Of a DNA stretch of 64,000 nucleotides, positions 51,236-64,000 are shown piece by piece. How positions within the stretch are numbered: position 1 is the stretch's first letter; each line of letters starts with the position of its first letter. The position numbers were made by a program, and so were the translations under genes. This DNA comes from Cloeon dipterum (lineage: Eukaryota; Arthropoda; Insecta; Ephemeroptera; Baetidae): assembly GCF_949628265.1 (NCBI RefSeq), contig NC_088786.1, positions 15,562,001 through 15,626,000 of the forward strand, read 5' to 3'. Below the pieces are notes generated by a model. It saw only the letters and a program-made list of their open reading frames with translations. It was not told the DNA's origin and did no database searches.

Positions 51236-51313
51236 ATTGCAAAAAAAAAAACGCAAAAACCCAGTTTTTTGCAATGCAGTGGGGTTTTTCCGGTAAAATG
51301 CGGGTTTTTGCGT
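51236..51313. repeat. nested short inverted repeats
   Basis: A perfect 12-base inverted repeat (ACGCAAAAACCC at 51251-51262 against 51302-51313) interleaves with an 11-base one (ATTGCAAAAAA at 51236-51246 against 51265-51275). The two alternative hairpins cannot form at once. No coding or RNA-gene context is recognised. Confidence 0.6.
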
Positions 51314-54300
51314 ACCCTTCCATTAATAGACATGCTGTGTAAGCGAAAATGCTTAAACCAGACGCTGCAAGGATTCGCGATTGTGTGTTGGCGCCGCAAA
51401 AACAACAATCGGCGCGTATGTGCGCCATGCCCTTGACTCACAGGCATGAAACACTATCTATTGCGGGCGGTCATTTATTTGTCGGCAAATGTAATGCAAC
51501 GAAGAAGGAGCTGGGGCTTTTTGTACAGCGGGGTGGAGATTTTTCATTCCACTTGCATGACAGGGGCACACTGCGAGCGTGGCCTTCTCGTGTTTCTTTA
51601 TATAAAATTCCTTTGAGAAGGTGAACTGCGGGCGCATCCGCGCAGTAAGCTGTAATGACATGACGCGAACAGCAGATTATTTTCTATTCTTCATAAAATA
51701 AATAAGGCAGCGGGTGACCTCCTCTTTGAAAGTGCACCTTATTGGCACGTGCCACTGCGAAAATCAAGAGGAGAGGCGTTTTCAAAACAATCCTAGTGAA
51801 TTTTCATCCTTTGATGTGTAGATTAATGAAATTGCCACTCAAGAATGCTAAATCTCGCATTCAGCAGCGCGATTAATTTCTGCTGGATGACACACGCGCA
51901 GCAAAATAATAACAAAACCAATTTGACGGCGTGTTGTATCTTGCCGCCAGCATCAAATTTAATTTGGATCACTCTGGCCGGAGTCGGAGGGTGTGCCTCG
52001 TCGGCTGTGTTTGTGCCAAGCAAGGTTATTAATTGATTACCAATGGCGGCAGCCGACGCCACTACTGTGTGTTTATCTGCGGATTATCGACTTGCCTCTA
52101 GTGCAGTCTTTTTATGCGAGCGGGTTATTTTCGCCTCAAATATCGCCCGCCAAAATTAATTTCCCGATGCGGCAGCGTCTTTTGATTTGTCTCTTCTGAG
52201 CGATAAAAGTTTTTGGGCAACTTTCAATAATGATGGTGTATAATGAGAATCTTTTCGACGGCAGATGGAACTCGTCTTTTTTAGAGCTGATTCGCAAGGT
52301 CTCTTTTCGTCAGAAACTAATCAAAATACGTCATTAAACCTCGGTAGAAGTACATGCGCCTTTAAGCAGCTGATAAGAACTCTCTGCCAGCCAGACAAAA
52401 AGCCAGACATCAGAGTGTTGCTATCAGAATTAATAGCGCGTGTAACGCAAAAAAAACTATTTGTAGAGTTCGCAGCATTTTATGAATAGCAACGTGCTGT
52501 AGACAAACTTCAATGAGGAATTTTTATAGCCATTAAGCTCAGATTTTTGCTGGGAAAATTGCGGTGTTTCATTTTAAAGGCTTGTCGGTCTGCCATAAAA
52601 TTTTAGGGCATAAAATTCGAAAATGTTCCACAGGAATGATCAAACTCAAATGCAAATTTTGTTAAAAACTTTAAAAGCTGTTTTGCCAGCAGGAGATGAA
52701 AGGATCAACAAATAACTGTCACGTTTCAGATAAAAGCCACCATGACAGTAGATCGACCAATGATAAAGAGAACAACCAAACTTAACAATATCAGGGCATT
52801 AGAGCATGCTATTTGTTTTTGACAGGGCTTTCGCTTTTGCGGTAATTTGTTCGGATAGAAACTTTTTCGTTATTCGTTCACCTGTTTTCAACAGCAATCA
52901 ATACAAAGTAGGCTTCATTTCACACGAGCAGGGACGAGTATTTCAGTCGTCAAATAAAATAGATACTTTTTTAAATTTAATTGTACTGATGTTGGATACA
53001 ATGAAAATTAACCATTGAATTGCTGTCCAAACGATGTCTGTCATAACTCAAAATTGGGTCCGATGGCATGCCTCAGCCAATTTTCGGGCACTGACAAACG
53101 GAATGGTTGACATGAAGCACTCTCAGTAATGTACCACACATGTGGGCGTCGATTGTTTTACAAATCAGCGCAACTCGGTGCCAAAACTAGAGAGTGGCAT
53201 GTAACCCTGGTGAAATTCAAACTCGATGATATTGACGATTCACATTAGAGTTAATTTAAGGCCAGCGGTACGACGGAAAAATAAACAATCAGCCTAAACA
53301 CCCAAAATGTTGAGTGCGATGTGTCTGTAACGTAACCACGCGATTGGTGTCCGTATATGTATTTGTGATTCTATTAAAGTGCCACAGCGTTTGGGTATCT
53401 CGCATCCAAAGAGCAAAAGCAGAGAACCAACATGTGGTTGCTCTGGCTGCCTGTTTGTTCCATCCACCAATTAATCCATTAGCATTTTCCTGCACTCAAC
53501 GAGTCGGATAATTGTCTGTGACGCAGAGCAGAGCACGCAAATTAAGTTTTATCGCGCCTTCTCGCCTGTATCCCAATTAAATAGGTCATTCTTATTTTCG
53601 CAGCTTTCACCATTCCAAAAAAGCGAGAGTTTTTTCAATCCGATGCCACTGTGTGCGCGTTGATAAGAAAATTTGTTTGGAAACCTGTTTTTGAGTGCAA
53701 TATTTTTTTATAACAATATTTACACTTCACGCCAATTAAAATTGTTAAGTGTTAAATATCTTTGTGCCTTCATAAAATAGCATTTTCTTTGAAACTTGCA
53801 CCTTAGACCCAACTTAGGTGAAGAAGATCCAAAATTCTCTTCTTCTCTTTCATCGCATTTTCAGAAAAACATGTTTAACGAAGGAGAGGGTAAGAACCAA
53901 AAGACGATCGAAGCACTTATTTATCTGTCCTCATTTGCCTTTTTCATATTTATAAATAACCCTACAGGGGCTCATTCTGCGATGCTTAAATGTGCCAGAA
54001 ATTTTTCACGAGGAAAATTGGATACTCATAGCATCAATTTCTTAATGAGAAGGGGAATCTGCGCAACACGCACTCTGCTTGATTTATAATTTACAGTATC
54101 TTGCTCGCTGGCAAGAAACTTTGGGCCTGTCGCTCAAACAGGCGTTTTCCATCTTTTTTAAATATCTCAAGGAAGCTGATATTTGATGAAGGTGTTTTTT
54201 GCATGGCATAGAACACGGGAGAAACGTAATACTTGAGCAGAGTGCTGATTTTACACGAAAACATGATAATTCAAAACACAAAAAAATAAATCACATAAAA

Positions 54301-57300
54301 ATCCAAGCACTTGCCATACCTCATAAGTGCAAAGGTGTAAAATCATAAAATTGTAAAATATAGCTGAAATTTGGCTACGTTCATTTTTCTACTCCAGGTT
54401 CAGCTTTTGTTTGAAAGCTTGATTGGAAAACTAAAAAGAAATCGTAATGAAAACAGTGCTTACAGTGAAAAAAATGCAGCCTTATTTTTTTAGTTTGTAA
54501 ATTATATTTAAGAGGTATGTATTTTTGCCGACGCAAAAAATATACTATAAAAGTTGCTATAGCTCGGTGAGGAGAATGGCGAAGTAGCTTTGTGAATGTA
54601 TATTAATATTGCATAATTTAATGCAGTCTGCGATATTTCCAAATTTTTCAATTTCCATGACATTGAATGATGAAAGCTTCGTGCAACCAGTTATGTCGGA
54701 ACAAATAAGCCCACCACTTTTGTTGCGCACAGTGTCAGAACGGAAACGGAAGCAGATTTATGTAGTTTTCGCAACTCCAGAAGTCAGATGAAGGAAAAAA
54801 TTTATTACTGTCTGATATGTGAGAGCACGAAGATAGCAACCAGCTAACTGCTACTCTGCTATACGACCATAATTCACCGCACCTCTACTGCACTCGCGCT
54901 CCGATCGAAAACAAACAAATTATGCTGCAATTCGCAAACACTGCTCGCTCTCCGCCAAAGTGTTGAGAGCGTCAGCTTTAAGCTCGCGCGTGCCAATTAT
55001 TCTCCGCGAAAGACACTTCGCGAGTATTGTACGTGCGGAGGAAAAAGCGCGACAAATATCTGCAGACACAGCTTGCTGCGGAGAGAATCCCGTGTTTTAC
55101 AACATGCTAGACTGCACTCTGCAAGAATTGCGCCCTGTGGGTAGACGAAAGACCGGTCATGGAAATGCCGCGGCTTAATTGCATTCGTCGGCGCCAAGTT
55201 TGTTTCCTGCGCAAGAAAAGCGAGCCGAGCAGAGCACTTCAACATTCATACATATATAACGTGCCCGCTTTTTCCATCGTCCGTCGCTCACTTGTCAGCA
55301 TGAAATTAATTTCAGCAGGGGTCCGTCGAAGAAGTTTCAACTTCCAGCGCGTGGGCGCAACCAAGTTCTCTTCATTGGTTGCTAATTTAAGATTGTTTTT
55401 GTAGGAGCCAGTTAGTGCTAATATTTTCATTACGTTGAATTAACTTTGGAAAATGTGTTACGTTCTATGTTCGACGTTAAACGGTTACACAACACCGGAA
55501 ACTACATTTTACTTTGCCTGTTTATATCCTTTCAGATTTAGGGAAAATATTTGATTACAATCAACCAATTTGCATTTATTTACACAAAATAAAAATAACG
55601 AGTTCCAGCTACTTACAATGACATTTTCTCATCATTTTTCACATTCATTATGATTGAATGACAAATCAGACTTGAGCGTGTTGTGTACTTTCGATGTTTA
55701 TTGTTTAATCTTGGAAGAAAAGTATTTTAAAATAAGAATTATCTGTGCCAGTGTTTCGTAAGTTAAACAAAAAGGAAATATGTACTTGAATACAAATCTT
55801 ACATGTCTTAATTAAATGTTATGAAAATGGAAATTTGCCAGGAATAATTGATACAAACAACCTGCATAAATTGATATAATTAAACACCCGTTCAATCAAA
55901 AATTCCAAGAATCATTCAACAAACAGTCTTACAATGTTGTGTTGAAATATGCATTACCCTTCCCTTAATCATCTTCAGACTCGATAAAACTATTGTATTT
56001 GCTCAAACTCATTTGTTTTTCAGGTGCATCTCATTATTTTCATGAAATTTATTTAGGATTAGGTTTCTTCTGTCAGACAAAAATTTTAAGATAGTGAAAC
56101 TTTTTTCCAGCCATTATCTTTCTGCATCTCTATGATATGGCTAGTGGAAATTTGAGAGGTAAAAATTGCAAATAAACCAGACCCAAGAGAGCAAGTTAAA
56201 ACAACAAGTGGATAATTGCAATGTTGTTTTTGTTTGCTGGAGTTGAAACGAGACAGACTTTGAGAGTTATCTGTAGCCCGAAATGAGTTTCTGGACCCTG
56301 GTTGTTTTCGCTTGAGAGACTTCATTTGGTCGGCACCCGCACCCGACTCTTCACTGATGAATTTTTATGCCCGGCAAATTAAGCAGCAGCGCGAAAATGT
56401 CCGTCGAGTGAGAGGACTTTCCTTTGCAGCAGGCAGCTTCATGTGTTCGACATAAGCGGCTTTAGGGCGGCACAAAGGCCTCGTGGTTTGAGTGCCGAAC
56501 TTGTGACCTTATTGTTTGGGCACGATTTGCATTCCTCTGCCGGTGCACGCGAAACCTTTGATTAGCATCCAGCCCTGCTTCAAATACACTTCACGTTTGG
56601 CTTTGTTTGCTAATACAGTTGATTCCAGAGACAGTGGTTTGGTATATATGTATTTTTATCATTACACACATTACTCGCATGATTTGTTCACTCCGATTTG
56701 TTTCTTTGTAGAAAAAATGCAAGCTACAATGTTGTAGCTTTATGATGTATTTTTTGCTTACAATTAGATCTAGAGTTTTGCGTATGTGAATCCCATAAGA
56801 CTTCTTCTATCTAAAAAGTGCACGCACACATGTTATCGCTGCTCCAGTGTTTTTGTTGAATATGCACAGAGTTTTTAGCATATTTATTACCTTTATAATT
56901 TACACCCATTTTTGTTGGGATTTTTAGGTCTAGTTGTAGCACGAGTGCCAGAGAATTAATATGAAGTTTCAGTTGCACAATTAATTGACTCGATTACTAC
57001 GCTGTAACAAGTTATAGTTGATTTGAGTAATAGATGTTAGGTCACACGTAAAATCAGAAAATAATTCGAAATTTTTTATTATTTTATCCGACCGACTTGT
57101 CGAGGAACTAAACGTGAGTTGACGTTCCATTCCCTTTATGGGCCAAGCCCGATCTCTTTCTACAGATCCCCAACCCCTCAGGGCCAGATTCACTGTTCCA
57201 GATTCTCTTTCCACACCCATCAGGTGGGCTGTTTTGTTTCCCTGCGACACCCAGGCAGCCCGCTCGGAGCTGGCCACAGCGTCATAGTGGCAGGCCGCGC

Positions 57301-60300
57301 CCAGATCCCTGGCGCGCCTAGACCTTAGCAACTCTTTTGGTCTCCGGCGGTAAAACCAAGCTAGCGAACCTTCGACGGGAGGCTTCGCGAAGACACATCG
57401 ATTTGCACCACAACATCTGAAGAAAAGGACTCTCAAGCACAGTGTTGAGTACCTTATTTTGTGAAGCGCTTACTTTGTATTTTTCCTATTTCAATTAATT
57501 TCTTTTGTTCCCACTAACATTTTCCATTTTTGTTTGAAAAATATTTTTATTGACATTCGACATTTATTATCGCACATACATATACCAATATTCTATTACT
57601 CAAATTAATTTAAAAAATAAACCTTGTCGAATATTCGTTGTCAATAATTATCGCCTTTGATTTTGCTTTTCGTCCTTCGTGAGATAATATCTTCTGAGCT
57701 GAATAATTTAATTTTGTGAGAGACAAGCCTGAAAATCTTATAGCACAAGAGAACCCTGATCCTCTGTTTGATTTGATTATTTCGTTGATTTAGAGATTTC
57801 TTGTAGTAATTTTTGAGAATAGGTTTCTTGCCCTTAGCAAGAACGGCATCCCACATTTAGACTTTACGACGCTTAGTAATATTCTGCAACACAATGATAA
57901 TAATATTTTAACGGTTAGGAAAGTCAGCATAGCGGCTTCAGAAATCCATAAAACAAAAGAAATTCCACGCGCAATGAGCTGAGACTGGAGAAAAATTTTG
58001 CTCCAGACTTTGCCTAACTAGATAATTTTAGAACAATGCATTTCTTTAGACGATAAATCTCTTTCATGGCTTCTCTTATAGCAAAGCGTTGCTAAATTGT
58101 TAATCCTCTGAATAGGCTTTTTATACTTTGATTGTTGAGGCAACCTAGCTTGTTCATTGTTTTGCTTAAACTCCTGCAGAATAGGGCTTGGACCAATAGA
58201 AATAAACAGCAGACTTCCTTGTTGTAAGCTTAACAATATACACAATGTACGTTAAATTGTTTACATCAATTTACTTGGCAAAATTTGATTAAGGCTGTCA
58301 AGACAATGAACGCACGAAAACTTTTGGCAGTGTATGACGGAAAATTACTTTCGACAGCACAAGCAGGCTTAATGTGAACAATTTAATCCCACCAGATCAA
58401 ATAATTGATCAAGACTATATTAATATTTACTTATCCGTTTTACTGGATGCGAAGGAACACCCCGAGGGCTTTTCCTTTATTCATCTTACAGTTCAATCCC
58501 AACGATCTATCATTTCCCTGTTCCGGGACCCAATATAGGAGGTTCATAGCTACTTGTAAGGTTGCCAAAGGGATGTATATCAACATTGATGAGGTTTGTT
58601 TTCTCGTTTTGTAACTTGATTCTAATCAATGAGATTATTTCTGTGGTTCACCTGATTTGTCTAAAAATTGAATTGCACACAAAAATTTATTTAACGGCAG
58701 CTAAGATTTAGCAGTAGTTTGATTCCAGTTTCACCCTTTTTCATGTGGTTATATTTATTATAACATACCCGGCCATATGATTTTTAATCTGCTCAAACAG
58801 AATTTTAAAGAATGCATTATTTTGATCCACTATTATTGCACGGCGCAATTCACGGAATTGGCAACCTTAAACCTTCATAGTAGAATATATTTATGTTGAC
58901 ACAGCAGCAGTAGAAAAGCAAGGACTGCCACCACTATTCCAATGCCCAGAAGCGCAACGTCTCTATTTTCCACGAGAGAAAAAAGTGGCGGTCAAAAAGT
59001 CTGGCTCCGAGAGAGAGGCCGTCCTGCTCACCCACCCACTCGTCGTTCACCCAGCGCCGGGCCGCCTGATAAAAAGGCCGGTGATAGTAGTGACGTTTTA
59101 TTTGTTGTTTTGGAGCTGGACGCTGCTCTGAAAGGGGGGCTGATATGGCGAGAGCGTTTTTATCAGCTCAGATCCATCATGTCTGTGCGCTCTTTCATCC
59201 CTCGCCCGGCTGTGTGACTCATCTTTTGCGCTCAGCTATTAATTTTTGATTTATTTTTATTAATAAAGTATGCGGCTCTCCCGAGGCAGCCGCAGGCGAA
59301 CCTACTAAATGCTTCGCCTCCCTCTCGCACAAAATTAAAAGCGGCCTTTCCGGGTGGGGATTTTTAATTAAAGTGTCGCGCGACTTTCAAGGATGCCTAT
59401 TCATAAGGTCCTTTTGTCGTTAGCTTAATTTCCTCTCATCGGGCATTTGTTCTAAAAATAAATGATAATATTTTACGGTAGGGTAGCTATTATTTCAGCA
59501 CGATTAACTTGCTCTCCGCGCCCAGTTGCTCTCTGTCGACAGGATTTTCCTGGTATTCCAAGCATATTTAATTTTCTTCGTGCAACAAATGGAGCGAAAA
59601 ATAATGCGGTATTCCGAGAAAATTTCAACCTTTTATTTCTTTCTTACTTTTAGCCACGCAGGCGAATATGAAGTGTCTACTGATACAAAATTTTTGTGCG
59701 GGAAAAAATAAATCACCCTGAGAAGAACTTTTATCCTTCCTTTTCCTGCGTTGCTCCAGCCTCCGGGAGGGAAATTGCTATTTAATCTGTAACGGTATAT
59801 CCTGGATCTTGGGAAACACGATCAGCATGTCAACGTAGTTTGCTCATCAGCAGCGAAACTTAAAAAAGTCATCCTTTCTTAAACACCGCTACGTATCAGA
59901 AGCTTTTAAGTTGCTTGAGCATGTTCCCAAGAACTGACGTGAAGAGTGCTTGAGTCAAGTCTCCTGGCAGGCGAAATTGGAGCTCAAAATTTGCAATTTA
60001 GTCCGTCGAGCTCGATCATACAAAAAATGTACAAACAAACGTTGGCGGAGCGCGCATGTCTCGCTGAATGTGACAAAACGTGTTCCTGATTTTATTCAGC
60101 CTGCCTCTGCTGCCCTACGAGCCGACTTTCGAATGAATTCTCGCGGGTGCGGATGCTGTGTAAAATTGTTAAGAGGCCTGCCAAGTGACGCATATTTCTC
60201 GAGGAGAGAGCGCATCGCAAATTGGTTGACTCCTATGATGGAGATGACGGATTATTCTCAAAGAGACTGTCTCTGATGTTTCCCAATTCAACTTTTCCAA

Positions 60301-60379
60301 GATTTATTCTACTATTTCAAGCTTCGCTGTCAACGAAAGTTGCAATCACTCAAAACTAGCAGCGTTCCAACTACCCTTT

Positions 60380-60385
60380 TTTATT
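60380..60385 (-). terminator. candidate polyadenylation signal of the GPCR gene
   Basis: TTTATT on the plus strand, AATAAA on the minus strand, about 650 bases after the receptor stop codon. A further copy lies at 60303-60308. This is the nearest canonical hexamer I noticed, so the assignment is tentative. Confidence 0.3.
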
Positions 60386-61032
60386 ATTCACGAGCATATT
60401 TGCACATTGCTGACGCACATCAGAAATAGCGTATTAAATCAATTTAATTTGTCAGTTATACTTAACTATTTTTAATCTTACAATTCCATTTGCATGCGCA
60501 CATTTCCTCCACGACCCGCCTCGCCCAAATTGAAGAAGCAAAGATTAAGTAAAATTCCGTCTCTGCTAATTCGCGGGAGTCATACTGTTACTGGGAATAA
60601 CATAATTCGGCAACTCAGTTGTCACTTTCAACGTGTGAAATGTTCCAGAGACTCAAAATAATGTCACTCGCACAAAATGAAACCCATACTATCTTTTCAT
60701 TACGTGAAGCACTATTGTCGCGGCATGATGGCACCCATCTCCAATATCGCGTAATGAAGGGAAATTTTGTTTGCGGGTTTCTCGTTTTATGTAAAAACTG
60801 GGTTTTGTTTTGTTTGAAATTCACGGAAAGCGACATGGCCGGATTTTTAATATTCATGCTATTCTGCTTTGCAATTTTTCCAAACGCAATATCATTATTG
60901 CCAGAGGGCGTCGGTCAAATGCTAATTGGAGGACTTCCATTCAAAGCCAATCCAAACACGCACGCTCCGAAACTCTCTTTTTTCTCTCTCATTTTTCATT
61001 TCAACATTAATTTTGGCAAATTGATCCTTACC

Positions 61033-62703
61033 TTAAATGAAATCCCCGGACTTCTGCAAGTTCTGAACCTCTCTGTCCAGCAGGTGCGCGTCCACCGGCA
61101 GCCGCAGCTGCTCCAGGTCGACGGGTGTGTCGTGGCCGTTGGCCGCCAGACGCTCCTCCTCGCCCTCCTCGAGATGCAGACACACCTGGTCGTCCGTCTT
61201 GCTGTACGAGGCCTTGAAGGGCACCTCCTCCTGCACAGAGGAATCGCCATTGCACGCCACCTGCTCCTCCTTGGCATCCGTGGTCATCGTGTTGGTGGTG
61301 CCACGGTTCTTCTTCTGGCTGCCGCCCAGGGACTTGCGGTGGCCGCTCGTCAACGCCATCGACGCCGTGTTCGGACCACACTGGTTGCCGTTCACGGGCG
61401 TTGGACGCTCAAAACACGGCAAAACCTGCAATACCCGTCGCAGAGTGTCACCTTCTTTGCGATAAATGCGATACGTTGGTCAATTCTTGAATGTATGCGG
61501 ACTTCAGAATAGAAAGTCTAGTCTGAAAATCCGGCGGGATGAAAACGAGCCCAGCGCAAGTAGTTTGTTACGTAACTTAGTGATTCTATAATTATTTGAA
61601 AATTTTCTGGCCCATGAACAGCAAAAATTTAACAGCTTCATCAATCAAAAACAAAATAATTAAGCACTTGGCTTGAACTCCTCAAACGACGTTTTTGATA
61701 GTGTGGCGGCTTAAATAGGATATTTTTCAAGATACAAAAAACCCAAGCATAGCTCGAGTGCATTTTTTATTCGAGTGATTAGTATACCTCAAAGAGGGAT
61801 AAAATTTGACAAATTATTACGAATGAAATAATAAGAAAAAATATATGAGAAAATATTGCAACATTAATCAAGGTGACGAAAAACACAAATATTTTCCATA
61901 AGGTGCAGCATCCAATTTTTCCAAATGTGTAAATGCGAATGAATTTTATTGATTTGATGTAAATGCTCATTAGTTTTGAAAATAATTTTGGAAGCACAAT
62001 TTTTTATTTCCTCATTTTGTGGCCCACCAGATAAAACAGTCCTTTTGATCCTGATTAACGCGTATAAAACGTTGCTTCATATTCAAAATTTGTCAAAGCA
62101 ATGGCTAATTAAAATCTGCTCATTCAATATATTTACAAATTCAACTCTGTTCGCGCACTACCACTAATGGAAACATAAATTTCGCATGAAGTCCGTATCC
62201 AACAAGAATTTTGACATTCTAGAGACAGCATTTTGCATAAATAAGCATTCCAAAAGTTCACGGCTCAAGGGAGTGTTTACACGCAAGCAAAATTCTACAT
62301 TTACGGAAAAAGCAATGCGGCCGGATGACGTTTGTGTACGTGAACTATACTATAACAGTCACTCGCACGCACTCGTGAACTTTATGCGAGAGGCATATTT
62401 TCTAAATGGAATCTGAGAAAACGAGAGCACCAACCTGCTTGAACTCCTTGCGGAAATTCTCGTTCAACCAAGCATAGAGGAAAGGGTTGTAGCACGTCGA
62501 GCTCATGGCAATGGCGTGCACCATGAAAAAGCACAGGTTGTAGTAAGGCCAGTCGCCAGTCGACTCGTTCACGTCGTTGATCAGGTTGACCATGTTCAGC
62601 GGGAGCCAGGACACTCCAAAAACGGTCACCATCGCGATTAGCATGCGATTTGTTCGCCGCTTTCGCTCTCGATCGATCTCCTCGCGACGAGAATTTTTAG
62701 CAC
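61033..62703 (-). CDS. sNPF-R: Short neuropeptide F receptor-like GPCR, last two coding exons (partial)
   Basis: Class A peptide receptor of the NPY-receptor-like family; sNPF receptors act in insect feeding and growth control through G proteins. Two minus-strand exons are seen: 62435-62703 (acceptor upstream, GT donor) and 61033-61425, separated by a 1009 bp intron. The first opens at the end of intracellular loop 3 (RREEIDRERKRRTNRML), then TM6 with FGVSWLPLN, an NES sequon in loop 3 outside, and TM7 with SSTCYNPFLYAWLNENFRKEF, which holds NPxxY and helix 8. The second starts VLPCF, a likely palmitoylation site, and encodes a 130-residue polar tail ending GDFI. This pattern fits sNPF-R best; NPF or RYamide receptors are less likely. 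TM1-5 are missing: the phase-1 junction at 62703 needs upstream exons at higher coordinates. Confidence 0.82.
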
Positions 62704-64000
62704 CTGCAAAAAACTGACACTTTCACCGACTGATGCAATTAAAGCGTTAATGGTAAATTATTCTTTCCAGAATGTAATTTGACTTGGTATATAAATTATA
62801 TTACTGACGAGGACCAACTTTTTCAATCTTTTCCGGGTCTATATTACAGCCTAAAAGAGCAATTTAAACTCTGCGTCCAGCTCAAAGAGCAATGATAAAA
62901 CTGTGCATTCTCAACGTTATTAAACTGAGAAAGCGGAATAGAAAAGTTGCTTTGCATTTAATTGAGAAACTAAATTCCGCCTCGATTTTAATTTCCTGTA
63001 GTGTATTTAAGCACTTTTTTGTAAGAAAAGATTAACATCTTGAAAGATCCATGAGAAATAAAATAAAAGCAGCATATATATGTATCAACTTGATTTTTCC
63101 GTTCAAATTTAATTTGAATTTTAAAATGGAAGTTGTTTTTCAATCTTAATTTAATTAAATTTAATAAAAATGTCTACGTGAAATATCAGCCAAATTGCAT
63201 TGAGTTGAATCGATCAATGAGTCTATGTCTACAAATAAGATATCAGCTATATTTAACTGCGATGATCGAGCATGAAGCCAAAACAGTGTCTCGTCGTTTT
63301 AAGCATTAAATGTCGCAATTTTCGCGTTTGAATGCGAATCACACAGACAACGACGAACACATCAATTACGTGAGTCTAGACCGCGAACATTATCTGGCTT
63401 TAAATTGGTCATGCGCACTGACACACTAATGGCACAAACGACGCCGCTGCAAAATAATTAGCCGGCGACAAAACAAGAGATCAGCAGTAAAACTTGATGC
63501 AGCTCACATCTCTGGAAACATGTAATCAACAGGATACCACGTGCGGCATAAAATAAAGTTTTTTTTACTAGCATATCCGGGGGTCAGCTTTTCTCCCATA
63601 TAGCTTTGATGAAAACGCACAACATTTATTATCTAAAGTCTTATAAAAATTTAGATTATAAATGTCTTTCTGCAGTTTCAAGCATAAAATACAGAGGTAG
63701 AATATTTAAGATTGTATGAAATGAGAAAGATATTTATGTTCCTGTTTGGCCTGCAGCTGTTATTTGGAGCGTTTCAAGAAAGAACAAAAAAAAATCAAAC
63801 CTACTCCAAATTGACGACAAAAATTAATATTTGGTCTTTGTTTTATTCTTCGAGGGCGTTTGCCAGTCAAAAGCAAGCTCGCCTATTTACGGAACTCTTC
63901 TCAGAACTCAATCTTGCAAGTTTTGATCAAAGGAAGACGCATCATCTCTGTATTTATAGAAAGTTTTTCTGCCTGAGATTTCAACATCCTTTGTGTATGC
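62704..64000. other. intronic DNA upstream of the GPCR exons
   Basis: The minus-strand GPCR exon at 62435-62703 has a splice acceptor, so this stretch should be intron. I find no frame encoding TM1-TM5 on the minus strand and no plus-strand exon. The sequence is AT-rich without notable repeats. Confidence 0.5.

Larger units (their letters stand above)
38938..60379. other. long gene-empty region between the Nudix gene and the GPCR
   Basis: Apart from the NUDT13-like 3' UTR, I can support no exon here on either strand. The longest frames (for example 45697-46308 plus, 47071-47469 plus, 56981-57436 minus) lack family resemblance, and several run through microsatellites. Contents seen are a foldback element (42.07-42.62 kb), a TC run (about 45911-45939), a 15-bp degenerate tandem array (49.55 kb), a nested hairpin (51.24-51.31 kb) and a GC-rich island (57.1-57.4 kb). 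It may hold regulatory DNA or noncoding transcripts. Confidence 0.45.

Noticed and set aside
57641..58245. two Lys/Arg-rich minus-strand frames that might be exons
   Set aside because: No family likeness, no convincing donor/acceptor pair joins them, and the upstream acceptor-like site leads to an immediate stop.
60619..61512. 297-codon plus-strand open frame
   Set aside because: It lies antisense to the receptor tail exon, has biased Leu/Arg/Val composition caused by the GC-rich opposite strand, and shows no domain.
1..64000. tRNA, rRNA, known microRNA or CRISPR-like arrays
   Set aside because: I looked for T-arm-like GGTTCGA motifs in cloverleaf context, well-known insect microRNA seeds and regularly spaced repeats, and found none that held up. 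A tRNAscan or Infernal run would be needed to be certain.

Overview
The window is animal nuclear DNA. It is AT-rich, carries long dinucleotide microsatellites, and its spliced genes give proteins most like arthropod or insect families: Dpp, a short neuropeptide F-type receptor, and four conserved housekeeping genes. Most introns in the housekeeping genes are only about 50-115 bp, which fits a compact insect-like genome. I cannot name the order or species from sequence alone. All exon structures were assembled by eye from reading frame, GT/AG (in one case GC/AG) splice signals and remembered family conservation. No search was run.

Layout: (1) 1-17.5 kb holds no protein-coding gene I can support, only microsatellites and one good TATA-plus-donor candidate for a noncoding 5' exon near 7.5 kb. 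(2) 17.56-19.55 kb is a complete three-exon dpp/BMP2/4-type TGF-beta ligand, with a roughly 430 bp inverted-repeat (foldback/MITE-like) element in its second intron. (3) 19.6-29.1 kb is AT-rich and gene-empty apart from a likely dpp 3' UTR. (4) 29.1-38.9 kb is a dense cluster of four genes: RRS1 (60S ribosome assembly), RMC1/Bulli (Mon1-Ccz1 Rab7 exchange-factor subunit), the mitochondrial phosphate carrier SLC25A3 on the minus strand, and a NUDT13-like mitochondrial NAD(P)H pyrophosphatase. RMC1 and SLC25A3 are tail to tail with nearly touching polyadenylation signals. SLC25A3 and the Nudix gene are head to head across 279 bp and may share a promoter. (5) 39-60.3 kb is gene-empty, with a second, older foldback element at about 42.1-42.6 kb and a small 15-bp degenerate tandem array at 49.55 kb. 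(6) 61.0-62.7 kb minus carries the last two coding exons of a short neuropeptide F receptor-like GPCR. Its upstream exons lie beyond the window or are not recognisable in the last 1.3 kb.

The genes do not form one pathway. Two developmental or neuroendocrine genes sit in gene-poor, probably regulatory DNA around a compact housekeeping island. I see no new multi-gene system. The items most worth checking are the divergent Dpp sequence, the foldback elements, the altered Nudix box and the unusual RMC1 introns.
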